This document shows, one piece after another, positions 21,593-31,703 of a stretch of DNA of 64,000 nt. The translations under genes and the position numbers were made by a program. Source of the DNA: Microbacterium sp. lyk4-40-TSB-66 (lineage in GTDB: Bacteria; Actinomycetota; Actinomycetes; Actinomycetales; Microbacteriaceae); NCBI RefSeq assembly GCF_030209475.1, contig NZ_JARVRW010000004.1, forward strand, positions 310,001 to 374,000, read 5' to 3'. Each line of letters opens with the position of its first letter. Within the stretch, counting starts at the first letter, position 1. Under the pieces are notes generated by a model, which was not told where the DNA came from, did no database searches, and saw only the letters and a list, made by a program, of their open reading frames with translations.

Positions 21593-21627
21593 GCAGGCCA
21601 TGAGGCCAATTCAGCTATCGTGGCCCT

Positions 21628-23046
21628 ATGGATTCCCGCATCTCCGCTCGCGCACTCTCTGTCGCCCTCGGCGGATGGCGGGGGAGCGGGCCCGCCTATG
21701 AGGCGCTCGCCGACGGCATCCGTCTGCTGTGTCTCGACAACAGGCTCGCCCCCTCGACGGCGCTGCCCGCGGAGCGGGAGCTCGCGTCGGCGTTGCACCT
21801 GAGCCGAACGACGGTCGCCGCCGCGTACCGCAGCCTGCGCGACAGCGGCCACATCGAGAGTCTGCGCGGGAGCGGCAGCGTGACGCTCCCGCTCCGCAGG
21901 ACCGATCCCGGGCGGCTGGACGCCGACGATGCGGCCATCGACCTGCAGCAGGCGAGCCCCGCCGCGTGGCCGGGCCTTCCGGCGATCATCGCCGAGGCGA
22001 CGCAGGACGCACCGGCGTTGGTCGCGCGCATCGGCTACGACGTCGTCGGCGACGCCGGACTGCGGGCGGCGATCGCGGATCACTACGCGGGCCGCGGACT
22101 GCCCACGTCGCCCGACCAGATCCTGGTCACGACGGGCGCCCAGAGCGCCATCCACCTCATCGCGTCGGTGCTGCTCGGCCGTGCGGACCGGGTGATGCTG
22201 GAGACGCCGACGTATCCGCACGCGGCCGACGCCTTCCGGCGCGTCGGTGCACGGCTCATCGGTGTGCCGGTCGACTCGTACACCGGCTGGGACCTCGAGC
22301 GCGCGGCCCAGAGCTTCGCGCGCGCGTTGCCGACCTTGGCCTATCTCATGCCCGACTTCCACAATCCGACGGGCCGAACCATGACCGCCGAGGAGGTGTC
22401 GGCGTTCGTCTCCGCCGCACAGTCGGCGGGCACCCTGCTGGTGCTCGACGAGACCACGGCGCAGCTCGACATCGACCGCGCGGTCGGTGCCGCACCGTTC
22501 CCCGACGACGACCGCATCATTCGCGTCGCGTCGCTCGGGAAGACCGTGTGGGGTGGCCTCCGCGTCGGATGGGTCCGCGCGGCCCCCGATATCGTCAGGC
22601 GCCTCGCGAGCGGGCGCCCGGTGCACGATCTCGGCACGCCGGAGATCGAGCAGGCCATCGCCCGGCGACTCGTCCCCCGTCTCGACGAGATCGCGCTCCA
22701 GCGCGGTGAGCTGCTGCGCGCGGGCCGCGACCACCTCGTCGCGGCGCTTCGCCGAGAGCTTCCCGAGTGGGAGGTGCCCGACGTGTCCGGCGGTGTCTCG
22801 GTGTGGGTCGGCCTCGGCGAGCCGCTCAGCACCCCCCTGGTCATGAACGCCAGAGCCCGGGGGCTGGCACTGTCGGCGGGGTCGCGTTTCGCCGTCGAGG
22901 GCGGCCACGACCGGCGCCTGCGTGTGCCGTTCACGGCGCCCCCGGCGACTCTCGAGCGTGCCGTCGATGTGCTGCGCGCAGCCTGGGACGATGTGCGCGG
23001 CGGTCGAACGAGTCCCGCCCGCGAGGACTTCGCCCGCGTCGTCTGA
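21628..23046 (+). CDS. MocR/GntR-family regulator with aminotransferase domain
   Basis: The 472-residue protein has an N-terminal winged helix of GntR type (LPAERELASALHLSRTTV, about residues 50-70), a linker, then a fold-type I aminotransferase-like domain with the PLP lysine in ASLGKTVWGGLRVGWV. MocR proteins bind DNA and sense PLP or its amino-acid adducts. The likely target is the divergent YczE-like gene. TATCGT lies six bases before the ATG (leaderless). No pdxS/pdxT genes are nearby, so it is probably not PdxR. Confidence 0.9.
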   Translation: MDSRISARALSVALGGWRGSGPAYEALADGIRLLCLDNRLAPSTALPAERELASALHLSRTTVAAAYRSLRDSGHIESLRGSGSVTLPLRRTDPGRLDADDAAIDLQQASPAAWPGLPAIIAEATQDAPALVARIGYDVVGDAGLRAAIADHYAGRGLPTSPDQILVTTGAQSAIHLIASVLLGRADRVMLETPTYPHAADAFRRVGARLIGVPVDSYTGWDLERAAQSFARALPTLAYLMPDFHNPTGRTMTAEEVSAFVSAAQSAGTLLVLDETTAQLDIDRAVGAAPFPDDDRIIRVASLGKTVWGGLRVGWVRAAPDIVRRLASGRPVHDLGTPEIEQAIARRLVPRLDEIALQRGELLRAGRDHLVAALRRELPEWEVPDVSGGVSVWVGLGEPLSTPLVMNARARGLALSAGSRFAVEGGHDRRLRVPFTAPPATLERAVDVLRAAWDDVRGGRTSPAREDFARVV

Positions 23047-23111
23047 CGCGCCCGGCACGACCTGGATCGGGTGTCGCCCCTGACGCGGGCTGCCGCTCGG
23101 TAGACCGCGTG

Positions 23112-23369
23112 TCAGCGGGCGTAACGCAGGCACTCGACCGCATCGCTCGACGACCAGAACTCGCCGAGCCGGCGGAAGTCGCCGGACGCGATGTGGAACC
23201 GCTCGGCCGCGTAACGCCAACCGCCTTCGGACGAGATCGCCCGGATGTGACCCACGACGATGCCGCGCGGATCGGCGATGCGCCACAGCCCCGCGGCGAC
23301 GTGCGTCGCCGCTCCCCACCCGGCCGAGCGCGGAGCCGGGGCGAGATCGTTCCACAGTGCGGTGGTCAT
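23112..23369 (-). CDS. Small hypothetical protein
   Basis: The 85-residue protein (WRIADPRGIVVGHIRAI in the middle, RRLGEFWSSSDAVECLRYA at the end) has no recognised motif; the pattern suggests a small alpha/beta fold. TACCGT lies six bases before the ATG, matching the leaderless promoters of neighbouring genes, which supports the start and the reality of the gene. It is convergent with the MocR gene and divergent from ssb. Confidence 0.68.
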   Translation of the reverse strand: MTTALWNDLAPAPRSAGWGAATHVAAGLWRIADPRGIVVGHIRAISSEGGWRYAAERFHIASGDFRRLGEFWSSSDAVECLRYAR

Positions 23370-23573
23370 GCCCTGACGGTACGACCGACCTCCGACATCG
23401 GCTCCGGCGTGGGGGGAGGGGCCGCTCCTCCCCAGTCGAGTGTCAGCGTGATCTCTCCACGGAACGGCGGGATTCCACCGCCCGTGCCCGCCCATGCCGG
23501 TCATTCTGAGCGTGCTCCGGCACCCGTCGGGCACACGGGTGCCGGAGCGCACATCACGTCGAGAGGACACAAC

Positions 23574-24113
23574 ATGAGCGACCACATCACCCTCGTGGGC
23601 AACATCGTCGGGGACATCGAACAGCGGGCGACGCGCGCGGGCGGCTCCGTCGCCGCCTTCCGACTCGCCGTCGGCGAGCGAAGGCTCGACAAGGAGCGCG
23701 GAGAGTGGGTCGACGCGCACACCAACTACTACTCGATCTCCGTGTTCGGAGAGTTGGGCGCCAATGCGCTTCGATCGCTCCGGAAAGGCGAGCGCGTCGT
23801 TCTGAGCGGACGATTGCGATTGCGCGAGTGGGAGACGGAGACCAAGCGCGGCGTGAGTGCCGATGTCGTCGCCGACGCCATCGGTCACGATCTGCGGTGG
23901 GGGACCACGCGTTTCGACCGCACACCCAAGCCCGGCGGTCAGGCGGAAGCCGCGCCCGCGTCCCCGGCGGACGACAGCGGCAGCGCCGGAGCCGCAAGGC
24001 AGGATGCCGCGGAGGAGTCGGCGTGGTCGGTGCCGGGTGCATCGCGAGAGCCGGTCGGGGTCGGCACAGGCGCGGGAGGCGCGGACGCGATGGACCCCGA
24101 CCGGCCGTTCTGA
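23574..24113 (+). CDS. ssb: Single-stranded DNA-binding protein
   Basis: The 179-residue protein has an N-terminal OB fold (HITLVGNIVGDIEQRAT, FRLAVGERRLDKERG, TNYYSISVFGELG) and an Ala/Gly/Ser-rich disordered C-terminal half ending in acidic DPDRPF, an SSB-type partner-docking tip. It is not beside rpsF/rpsR, so it is likely a second paralogue rather than the replicative copy. The ATG follows GAGAGGACACAAC, so this gene has a ribosome site and a leader. Confidence 0.88.
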   Translation: MSDHITLVGNIVGDIEQRATRAGGSVAAFRLAVGERRLDKERGEWVDAHTNYYSISVFGELGANALRSLRKGERVVLSGRLRLREWETETKRGVSADVVADAIGHDLRWGTTRFDRTPKPGGQAEAAPASPADDSGSAGAARQDAAEESAWSVPGASREPVGVGTGAGGADAMDPDRPF

Positions 24114-24175
24114 GGACGGCTGGCCGCGAGCGGCGACTGAGGGAGCGCGGCGTGCGGGTCCGTAGACTCGGAGCC

Positions 24176-24679
24176 GTGTCTCGCTCCCACGGTCGCCCTC
24201 TCGCCGCCCTGACCCTCCTGGCCGCTCTGGCCCTCGCGGGCTGCACCGGCGAATCTCCCACGACGCCGGCCGACTCGGCCGAGACGAGCGCCCCCGTGTC
24301 GTCGGCTCCGGCGGAGGGCACTCCCGCGCCGAGCTCGCCGGCCGCTGTGGCCCTCGTCCCGGGCGGGAGCGCGCAGCAGAACCTCCCGTTCTTCACGCAG
24401 GTCGTCGGCACGGTCTGGGCCGGATCCGGTCAGGTCGACGGACGCGCCTACGTCGATGCGCTCGCGGGGGCGGGGTTCGACAAGGGCGCGATGCAGGTGA
24501 CGCCCGACGAGTCGACGATCGGGAATGCGGCCGAGAGCATCGAATTCTCCGTGCGACTCGGCGCGGACTGCCTCGTCGGCCAGGTCGGGCCCTCCATCGG
24601 CAATCCCGTGACGACGGTGCTGCCCGGCCTCTCCTCAGGTGGATGCCTGATCGGGCAGACCCGGCCGATCGACTGGTGA
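24176..24679 (+). CDS. Lipoprotein, possible DUF6993 type
   Basis: The 167-residue protein has a basic start, a hydrophobic core and the lipobox LAGC (Cys23), then a Thr/Ser/Pro/Ala linker to about residue 65, then a compact domain with two cysteines (ADCLVGQ and GGCLIGQT). It would be tethered outside the cell membrane. The GTG start has TAGACT seven bases upstream. The DUF6993 assignment is from memory of the domain pattern and is only tentative. The gene is 57 bp before ettA. Confidence 0.75.
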   Translation: MSRSHGRPLAALTLLAALALAGCTGESPTTPADSAETSAPVSSAPAEGTPAPSSPAAVALVPGGSAQQNLPFFTQVVGTVWAGSGQVDGRAYVDALAGAGFDKGAMQVTPDESTIGNAAESIEFSVRLGADCLVGQVGPSIGNPVTTVLPGLSSGGCLIGQTRPIDW

Positions 24680-24735
24680 GAGGCGTCCGACGCCCGTAGG
24701 CCGCCGACGCACGCCGCCCCTAGACTGGACGGGAT

Positions 24736-26407
<1,672 letters not shown>

Positions 26408-26415
<8 letters not shown>

Positions 26416-26947
26416 CACCTCCGCAACACCCGACTCGGGTCCGGCCGGCGCCGGGCCCGAGCGGGTGCACGTGCCGATGCCCCTGCGGTGGGGCGATCTC
26501 GACGCGCTCGGTCACGTCAACAACACCTCGATGTTGAAGCTGCTCGAAGAGGCGCGCCTGCGCGCCTTCTGGCGGGGCGATGACGACGCGAGCCCCTTGC
26601 CGACAGCAGTCTTCGACATGAGCGTGCTCGAAAGCGGGGGAGAGCGCGCAACGCTCATCGCGCGCCAGGAGATCGAGTACCTTCGCCCCGTGCCCTACAG
26701 TCAACGCCCCCTCGATGTGCGCCTGTGGATCGGCGCGATGGGCGGGTCGAGCGCCGACATCTGTTTCGAGGTCTACAGCCCGGCGGGCTCCGGTGAGCCG
26801 GTGCTGTACGCCCGGGCCACCGCCGTCGTCGTGCTCGTCGACACCGCCAGCGGTCGTCCGATCCGCTGGAGCTCGGCCGAGCGAGAGGCGTGGGCGCCGT
26901 ACACCGGCGACCCGATCGAGTACCGTCGGCGCTCCGCCCGCGGCTGA
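26408..26947 (+). CDS. Acyl-CoA thioesterase (4HBT hotdog family)
   Basis: The 179-residue protein carries the hotdog motif LRWGDLDALGHVNNTSMLKLLEEARLR-type region (the Asp and His-Val-Asn-Asn loop near residues 24-36) and a second strand block EIEYLRPVPYSQRPL. It would hydrolyse acyl-CoA or another thioester; substrate unknown. The GTG start overlaps the end of ettA by eight bases, a tight overlap implying co-expression with ettA. A second, unrelated-type thioesterase (TesB) lies just downstream on the opposite strand. Confidence 0.85.
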
Positions 26948-27113
26948 CGACGACAGCCTGTGCGCCCCCGACGATCGTTCACGGCGTCGGCGGCGCGGAA
27001 CGTCCGGTATCTCGGATGCCATCAGCCCAGCGCGCTCATCTAGGGCGCCCAGCTCAGCAGGTGCGAGCCGTTGGCCGCCTCTTACGATCGGCCTCCGCGA
27101 TCCCCCTGCGGCC

Positions 27114-27983
27114 TCAGTCGCGGGGCACCCGCACCATGATCTCCTGCGCCACGCTGGCCACCAGCAGACCGTCGCGTGTGTAGATGCGTCCGGTCGACAG
27201 GCCGCGGCCACCGCGCGCGTTGGGCGACTCCTGCACGTACAGGAGCCAATCGTCGACGCGGCCGGGGCGGTGCCACCACATCGCGTGGTCGAGGCTGGCG
27301 ACCTTGAGGCCCGGCGTGCTCCACGCCACACCGTGCGCGCGCAGGATCGTCTCCTGAATGGTGAGGTCGCTCAGGTAGGCGAGCGCCGCACGGTGCACCG
27401 CCGGGTCGTCGGGCAGGGGGCGGCGCGTGCGCATCCAGACGGCCTGCCGAGGCACGTGCGGACCTTCGACCGAGGTGTACAGGGGCGAGGGGACGTGCAG
27501 CACATCGGCCGGACGCTCGGAGAACATCCGACGGCTGAGCGGATGCAGACCCTGCGGGTCGAACTCCGGCAGGTCTTCGGGGAGGGGGATGCCGTCGGGC
27601 ATCGGCTCGGCGTGCTCGAGACCAGGGTCGTCGTCCTGGAACGAGGCGATCATCGAGAAGATCGGTACGCCCGCCTGATACGCCTGTGTCCGGCGCGTCG
27701 AGAACGAGCGTCCGTCGTGGATGCGGTCGACCGAGAACGTGATGCCGTCGGCGGGGTCTCCGGGCCGCAGGAAGTACCCGTGCATCGAGTGCACCGTTCG
27801 CTCCGGGGGGAGCGTGCGCGACGCCGCGACGATCGACTGCGCGAGCACCTGACCGCCGTAGACGCGGCCGAACGGCATGGCCTGCGAGACGCCGGTGAAG
27901 ATGTCCTCGGTGGTCCGGGCTCCGGCGTCGCGGAGGTCGAGGACCGCGAGCAACGACGCCACGGGATCGACGGCGTCGGTCAC
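27114..27983 (-). CDS. tesB: Acyl-CoA thioesterase II
   Basis: The 289-residue double-hotdog enzyme has RVYGGQVLAQSIVAA near residue 40, SMHGYFLRPGDP in the first hotdog, and LDHAMWWHRPGRVDDWLLY with the catalytic Asp region in the second. It hydrolyses medium/long acyl-CoA. The GTG start follows GGAATGGAG. Upstream lies a hairpin (GGTACGG, five bases, CCGTACC at 27998-28016), which would fall in its leader. Its predicted -10 overlaps that of the divergent gene at 28036. Confidence 0.92.
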   Translation of the reverse strand: MTDAVDPVASLLAVLDLRDAGARTTEDIFTGVSQAMPFGRVYGGQVLAQSIVAASRTLPPERTVHSMHGYFLRPGDPADGITFSVDRIHDGRSFSTRRTQAYQAGVPIFSMIASFQDDDPGLEHAEPMPDGIPLPEDLPEFDPQGLHPLSRRMFSERPADVLHVPSPLYTSVEGPHVPRQAVWMRTRRPLPDDPAVHRAALAYLSDLTIQETILRAHGVAWSTPGLKVASLDHAMWWHRPGRVDDWLLYVQESPNARGGRGLSTGRIYTRDGLLVASVAQEIMVRVPRD

Positions 27984-28022
27984 GCTGACTCCATTCCGGT
28001 ACGGCGTGCCCGTACCGCTTGG

Positions 28023-28029
28023 TAGTTTA
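28023..28029. promoter_or_regulatory. Overlapping divergent -10 boxes
   Basis: The seven bases TAGTTTA read as TAGTTT on the plus strand (seven bases before the GTG of the 28036 gene) and as TAAACT on the minus strand (ahead of tesB). Polymerase could start in only one direction at a time, so the two genes may be alternately expressed. Inference from motif only. Confidence 0.5.
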
Positions 28030-28035
28030 GGGCGG

Positions 28036-28704
28036 GTGTCCGCGCGTCTGTTGTTCCCCGATCCGCAGGCGGCAGCCGACCTGCTCACCTTCGCCTCTCG
28101 GGCGATCCGATTGGGCGACGGCACGGTGCGACTTCGGGCCGAGAACGGCGTCCTCGTCGCCACCGCCGCCCCGCTGGCCCCTCGCGGACTGTTCGACACC
28201 ACGCCTACGGTGCTGGGACTGCGCGTGTCGGCCATCGACCCCGAGCTGGAGTGCGACCTCGTCGTCGACGCCGCTGCCCTGCTGCCGGCCCCCGACGATG
28301 CGCAGGCCGTCATCCTGCCGGAGACCGCGACCTCTCCCGCATGGGCGGGGATCTCGCCCCCGCGTAGCGGATGGGACCAGACGGATGCCATCGACGCCGC
28401 CGTTCTGGCATCCCGCGCCCAATACGGCGTCGCGGCCGTCGCCGATGCCCTGCCCGCGAACGCGGGGGAGGATGTCGTGCGCGTCGTCCGTGCGCAGGTG
28501 TGGGGTCAGCCCGACGACGCGCTGGGGGGCCTGCCTCTCGGGACGGCTTTCGCCGCGTTCGCCCTCGGATTCATCGCCGGTGGCGAGGTCGCCGCCGTGA
28601 GGAGGAGCGGCGCCTGGACGCGCGTGACCCTCGCGCGCGGTCACGTGCTCGTGCGGGGGCCGGTGCGCTCGGGATTGACGGCCGTGCGCGCGACGGGTGC
28701 GTGA
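28036..28704 (+). CDS. Hypothetical protein
   Basis: The 222-residue protein is mostly alternating beta strands and alanine-rich helices (LLFPDPQAAADLLTFASRA at the start, GTAFAAFALGFIAGGEVAAV late). No signal peptide, metal site or nucleotide motif is seen, and I do not recognise the family. Strong GC3 bias and a leaderless TAGTTT box seven bases before the GTG support it as a true gene. The regulatory overlap with tesB is the only functional hint. Confidence 0.72.
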   Translation: MSARLLFPDPQAAADLLTFASRAIRLGDGTVRLRAENGVLVATAAPLAPRGLFDTTPTVLGLRVSAIDPELECDLVVDAAALLPAPDDAQAVILPETATSPAWAGISPPRSGWDQTDAIDAAVLASRAQYGVAAVADALPANAGEDVVRVVRAQVWGQPDDALGGLPLGTAFAAFALGFIAGGEVAAVRRSGAWTRVTLARGHVLVRGPVRSGLTAVRATGA

Positions 28705-28875
28705 CCCAGCAAGCGCATAGGTGGCCGCCATACGATGAGTGCAGCAAGGGGAGTACTCCCGTCGCGATGCATCCGTCATCACGAGGCCACCGTTGGTCTC
28801 CGGGTGCATCGGTCCGTTCCGGGCGGAGGAGACCTTGACGTCGCAGCCTCGCGCTGCCCGTCGAAGGGTGCCCTC

Positions 28876-29775
28876 GTGGTCTCGTTCTCCCGTCTTTTCG
28901 ATCTCGCATCCAAGGCCGTCGACAAGGCCTCGTCGTCGTCGTCATCGCAGCGTCCCCCGGCGGCGGGCGGCGGCAAGGACTGGCGCGGCATGGTGCGCTC
29001 CGCGGCGGATGCCGTGACCGGCGATCGACGCACGGGTTCGGCGGCCACTCCGCCGCCCGCCCCGCCGACGGGTCGCGGTACGCCGAACATCCCGTCGACG
29101 AGTTCGTCGAGGCGATACGCCCCGCCCGCGGCATCCCGCGCCTCGTCGAACCTCTCGGCCGACGACCGCGCCGCGATCGCGCGCTACGACTACCTTCTTC
29201 GAACCGCCGACCCCGACCGGGTCGAGCAGATGCACCGCGAAGCCTTCGAACGCCTGACACCGGCGCAGCGCGCGCACGTGCGGGAGCGGATGGACGCCGA
29301 CCTCGCACCCCACGAGCGCCCGCGCTCCGATGCCCCCGATGACCTCGCTCGAACCGCTGCGCGCGCCGAAGCGGCGCGTCCCGGGCGCATGTCGGCCCTG
29401 CTCGCCCGCGCGGGTCGGGGCGGCCTGATCGGGGCCGGAGTGGTGGGTGCCGGAGGACTTCTCGCCGCCGTCGCGGGCGGCGCCGTCGTGAGCGCCGTCG
29501 CGGGTCCGCTGCTCGCACAGGCCGGTCAGATGGGTGTCGACTTCGCGGGGCTCGCGGAGGGCGTCGACCTCGAGGGTCTGGCATCCGGAGTCGATCTCGC
29601 CAGCCTCGCGGAGGGCGTCGACGTCGGGGCCGCGGGCGAGTGGGCCGGCGGCGCTGCGGAGTGGGCGGGCGGCGCGCAGGACGCCGTATCGGGTGCCGGC
29701 GATCAGATCAGTGGGTTCGGCGACAGCCTGTCGAATCTCGACATCCCCGGCTTCGGAGACTTCCTCGGTCGGTAG
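28876..29775 (+). CDS. Membrane-associated protein with short Gly-Val-Asp repeats
   Basis: The roughly 299-residue protein has a Ser/Pro/Ala-rich N-terminal 100 residues, a charged helical middle, a glycine-rich hydrophobic segment (GGLIGAGVVGAGGLLAAVAGGA, about 175-200) that may span the membrane, and then an imperfect repeat: LAEGVDLEGLASGVDLASLAEGVDV, followed by two WAGGA units and a Gly/Asp/Phe tail. No family is recognised. I prefer the GTG at 28876; an in-frame ATG at 28735 adds poorly structured sequence. The 170-bp upstream gap carries TTGACG near 28836 but no clear -10. Confidence 0.7.
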   Translation: MVSFSRLFDLASKAVDKASSSSSSQRPPAAGGGKDWRGMVRSAADAVTGDRRTGSAATPPPAPPTGRGTPNIPSTSSSRRYAPPAASRASSNLSADDRAAIARYDYLLRTADPDRVEQMHREAFERLTPAQRAHVRERMDADLAPHERPRSDAPDDLARTAARAEAARPGRMSALLARAGRGGLIGAGVVGAGGLLAAVAGGAVVSAVAGPLLAQAGQMGVDFAGLAEGVDLEGLASGVDLASLAEGVDVGAAGEWAGGAAEWAGGAQDAVSGAGDQISGFGDSLSNLDIPGFGDFLGR

Positions 29776-29949
29776 CCGAACAGGTCGTCGTGTGGTGCGG
29801 GCGGGCTCGGACCCGCCTCACCGCCGTCGACGGGGATCGGCGGGATGCGCACGGCGCACGGGGAGCATGGTCTCCTCTGCTGCCTTGCGTCGTTCCGTCC
29901 GGTGTTCGCCGCGATGCAGACGGCAACGCGTTTCCGCGGACGCGCCTCA

Positions 29950-30399
29950 CTACTCGGCGGCGCGGACGGGAAGCCCGGTGTCGGGGCGACCGTTCTGCTG
30001 CGGGCCGATCCCGCGGGGCTCGAACGTGTTGACCATCGCGTACGCGGCGCGCTCGAGGTAGTCCCAGAGCGGCGCCTCGAACGCGGGTGGCAGCGCGATC
30101 TCGTCGACGGCCGCGCGCATGTGCCCGAGCCATCGGTCGCGCGCGTCGGGATCGACGTGGAAGGGCATGTGCCGCATGCGCAGGCGCGGGTGCCCGCGCG
30201 TCTCCCCGTAGATCGGGGGGCCGCCCCAGTACTGCGCCAGGAACAGCGTCAGGCGCTCCGCCGCGGGTCCCAGATCCTCTTCGGGGTACATCGGCTTGAG
30301 CACCTCGTCGGAGGCCACGCCGCGGTAGAACGCATCGACGAGGCGACGGAAGGTGTCCATCCCCCCGACCTGCTCGTAGAAGCTGACGGGTTCGCTCAT
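29950..30399 (-). CDS. glbO: Group II truncated haemoglobin (GlbO-like)
   Basis: The 149-residue protein begins FYEQVGGMDTFRRLVDAFYRGV and contains LAQYWGGPPIYGE and the proximal histidine region RHMPFHVDPDARDRWLGHM. The WGGP and Tyr pattern fit trHbO, which binds O2/NO in oxidative or nitrosative stress. The ATG overlaps the mscS stop by four bases (ATGA), so it is the second gene of an mscS-glbO pair. It is convergent with the 28876 gene across about 170 bp that hold nothing else recognisable. Confidence 0.92.
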   Translation of the reverse strand: MSEPVSFYEQVGGMDTFRRLVDAFYRGVASDEVLKPMYPEEDLGPAAERLTLFLAQYWGGPPIYGETRGHPRLRMRHMPFHVDPDARDRWLGHMRAAVDEIALPPAFEAPLWDYLERAAYAMVNTFEPRGIGPQQNGRPDTGLPVRAAE

Positions 30400-31622
30400 C
30401 TCGTGCCTTCTTCGTCGGCGCGGACGGCCGGGGGCGTGGGCTTGGGGGTGTCGGCGCCCGGGAGGTCGAGCGTCGTCGTGGGCGCGGCGTCGTGCACCGT
30501 CTTCTTCTGCGTCACCGGTGCACCGTCGTGGTCATCGTCGGCCGGGGCGAGGGGCTTGCTGCGTCGGCGCGGCTTCCAGACCGGACGTGCGTCGGTCGCG
30601 GCGACCGGCGTCTCCTTCGTCTTGGGCGGGTGCGCTCCGCGGACGCTCTGGGCACCCTCGGCGCCGGTGAGCACGATGGAGTTCAGCTGCGGCAGAGAGA
30701 TGCCCAGCTCGTCGATCGCGCGCTTGAGGCGGGCGCGCAGTTCGCGCGCCACGTCGTCCTTCGCGCTCGACCGCGTCTTCATCACCAGTCGGATGACGAT
30801 GGCGTCGCCCCCGATGGATTCGAGGCCCCAGATCTCGGGCTGCTCGATGATGCGCGAGCGCCACTTGTTCTCTTTGGCCATCGTCTTCGCGGCGCTCAGC
30901 ATCGCCTTCTCGACGATGTCGAGGTCGGCATCCACGGGCACGGCCAGGTCGATGATGACGCGCGACCAGCCCTGCGACATGTTGCCGATGCGGGTGATCT
31001 CACCGTTGCGGACGTACCAGAGCGTGCCGTTGACGTCGCGCACGTGCGTGATGCGCACGCTGACGAACTCGACGATCCCGGTCGCGAGGCCCAGATCCAC
31101 CACGTCGCCGATCCCGATCTGGTCTTCGGCGACGATGAAGATGCCGTTGAGCACGTCTTTGACGATGTTCTGCGCACCGAACCCGAGGCCCGCACCGATA
31201 GCGGCGGTCAGCAGCGTCAGCGAGGCCAGTGCGTCGGGCGCGACGATGCCGGCGATCCACACGAGCGCCACGATCACGAGGATGACGTTGACGATGTTCT
31301 GCAGGATCGTGCCGAGCGTGCGCGTGCGTTGGACGAGGCGCACGGCGCTGAGCGGAGAGCGGTCGAGCGCTTGCGTGTCGTCGACGCGGGCCTTGCTCTT
31401 CGCGCCGTTGACGATGCGGTCGACGACGCGGCGGATGATCACGCGCAGGATCCAGGCCGCGACGGCGATCCCGATGATGATGCCGAGGACCCGCAGGAGC
31501 ATGCCTCCGAAGCCGAGCAGCTGACCCCCGATCCAGGTCCAGGTGTCGAGGTCGGCCAGCTGTGCGGGCGAGGTGATCGAGGGCGACGGGGTGGGTTCGG
31601 GGTCTTCGGCGAGGACGAGCAT
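30396..31622 (-). CDS. Small-conductance mechanosensitive channel (MscS family)
   Basis: The 408-residue protein has an N-terminal hydrophobic segment, two more helices around 85-140, and the pore helix/beta region AIGAGLGFGAQNIVKDVLNGIFIVAEDQIGIGDVV typical of MscS, then a cytoplasmic beta/alpha domain. The C-terminal 100 residues are a Pro/Lys/Thr-rich disordered tail. It would open under hypo-osmotic shock. The ATG at 31622 is preceded by TAGTCT seven bases upstream; longer starts are less likely. The downstream gene encodes a truncated haemoglobin. Confidence 0.9.
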   Translation of the reverse strand: MLVLAEDPEPTPSPSITSPAQLADLDTWTWIGGQLLGFGGMLLRVLGIIIGIAVAAWILRVIIRRVVDRIVNGAKSKARVDDTQALDRSPLSAVRLVQRTRTLGTILQNIVNVILVIVALVWIAGIVAPDALASLTLLTAAIGAGLGFGAQNIVKDVLNGIFIVAEDQIGIGDVVDLGLATGIVEFVSVRITHVRDVNGTLWYVRNGEITRIGNMSQGWSRVIIDLAVPVDADLDIVEKAMLSAAKTMAKENKWRSRIIEQPEIWGLESIGGDAIVIRLVMKTRSSAKDDVARELRARLKRAIDELGISLPQLNSIVLTGAEGAQSVRGAHPPKTKETPVAATDARPVWKPRRRSKPLAPADDDHDGAPVTQKKTVHDAAPTTTLDLPGADTPKPTPPAVRADEEGTR

Positions 31623-31640
31623 CGGCTTCAGACTAACGAC

Positions 31641-31675
31641 GGATGCCTCGGCGCCGGCTGAGCGTCGAGGCATCC
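31641..31675 (-). terminator. Hairpin after the ABC permease gene
   Basis: The arms GGATGCCTCG (31641-31650) and CGAGGCATCC (31666-31675) form a perfect 10-bp stem with a 15-base loop. It lies between the stop of the ABC permease gene (31704) and the start of mscS (31622), both on the minus strand, so it likely ends the exporter transcript just before the mscS promoter. No long T-run follows. Confidence 0.6.
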
Positions 31676-31703
31676 GTCGGTTCGGACGGGTGGGGAGGAG
31701 GGG

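Noticed and set aside
20713-23355. 880-codon open frame antisense to the MocR gene and through the YczE-like gene region
   Set aside because: Composition-driven shadow; it covers two real genes in other frames and has no recognisable protein features.
28735-28875. Longer N-terminus for the 28876 gene starting at the ATG 28735
   Set aside because: The added residues are Cys/His/Arg mixed and unlike the rest; codon bias fits non-coding DNA and the TTGACG near 28836 would fall inside.
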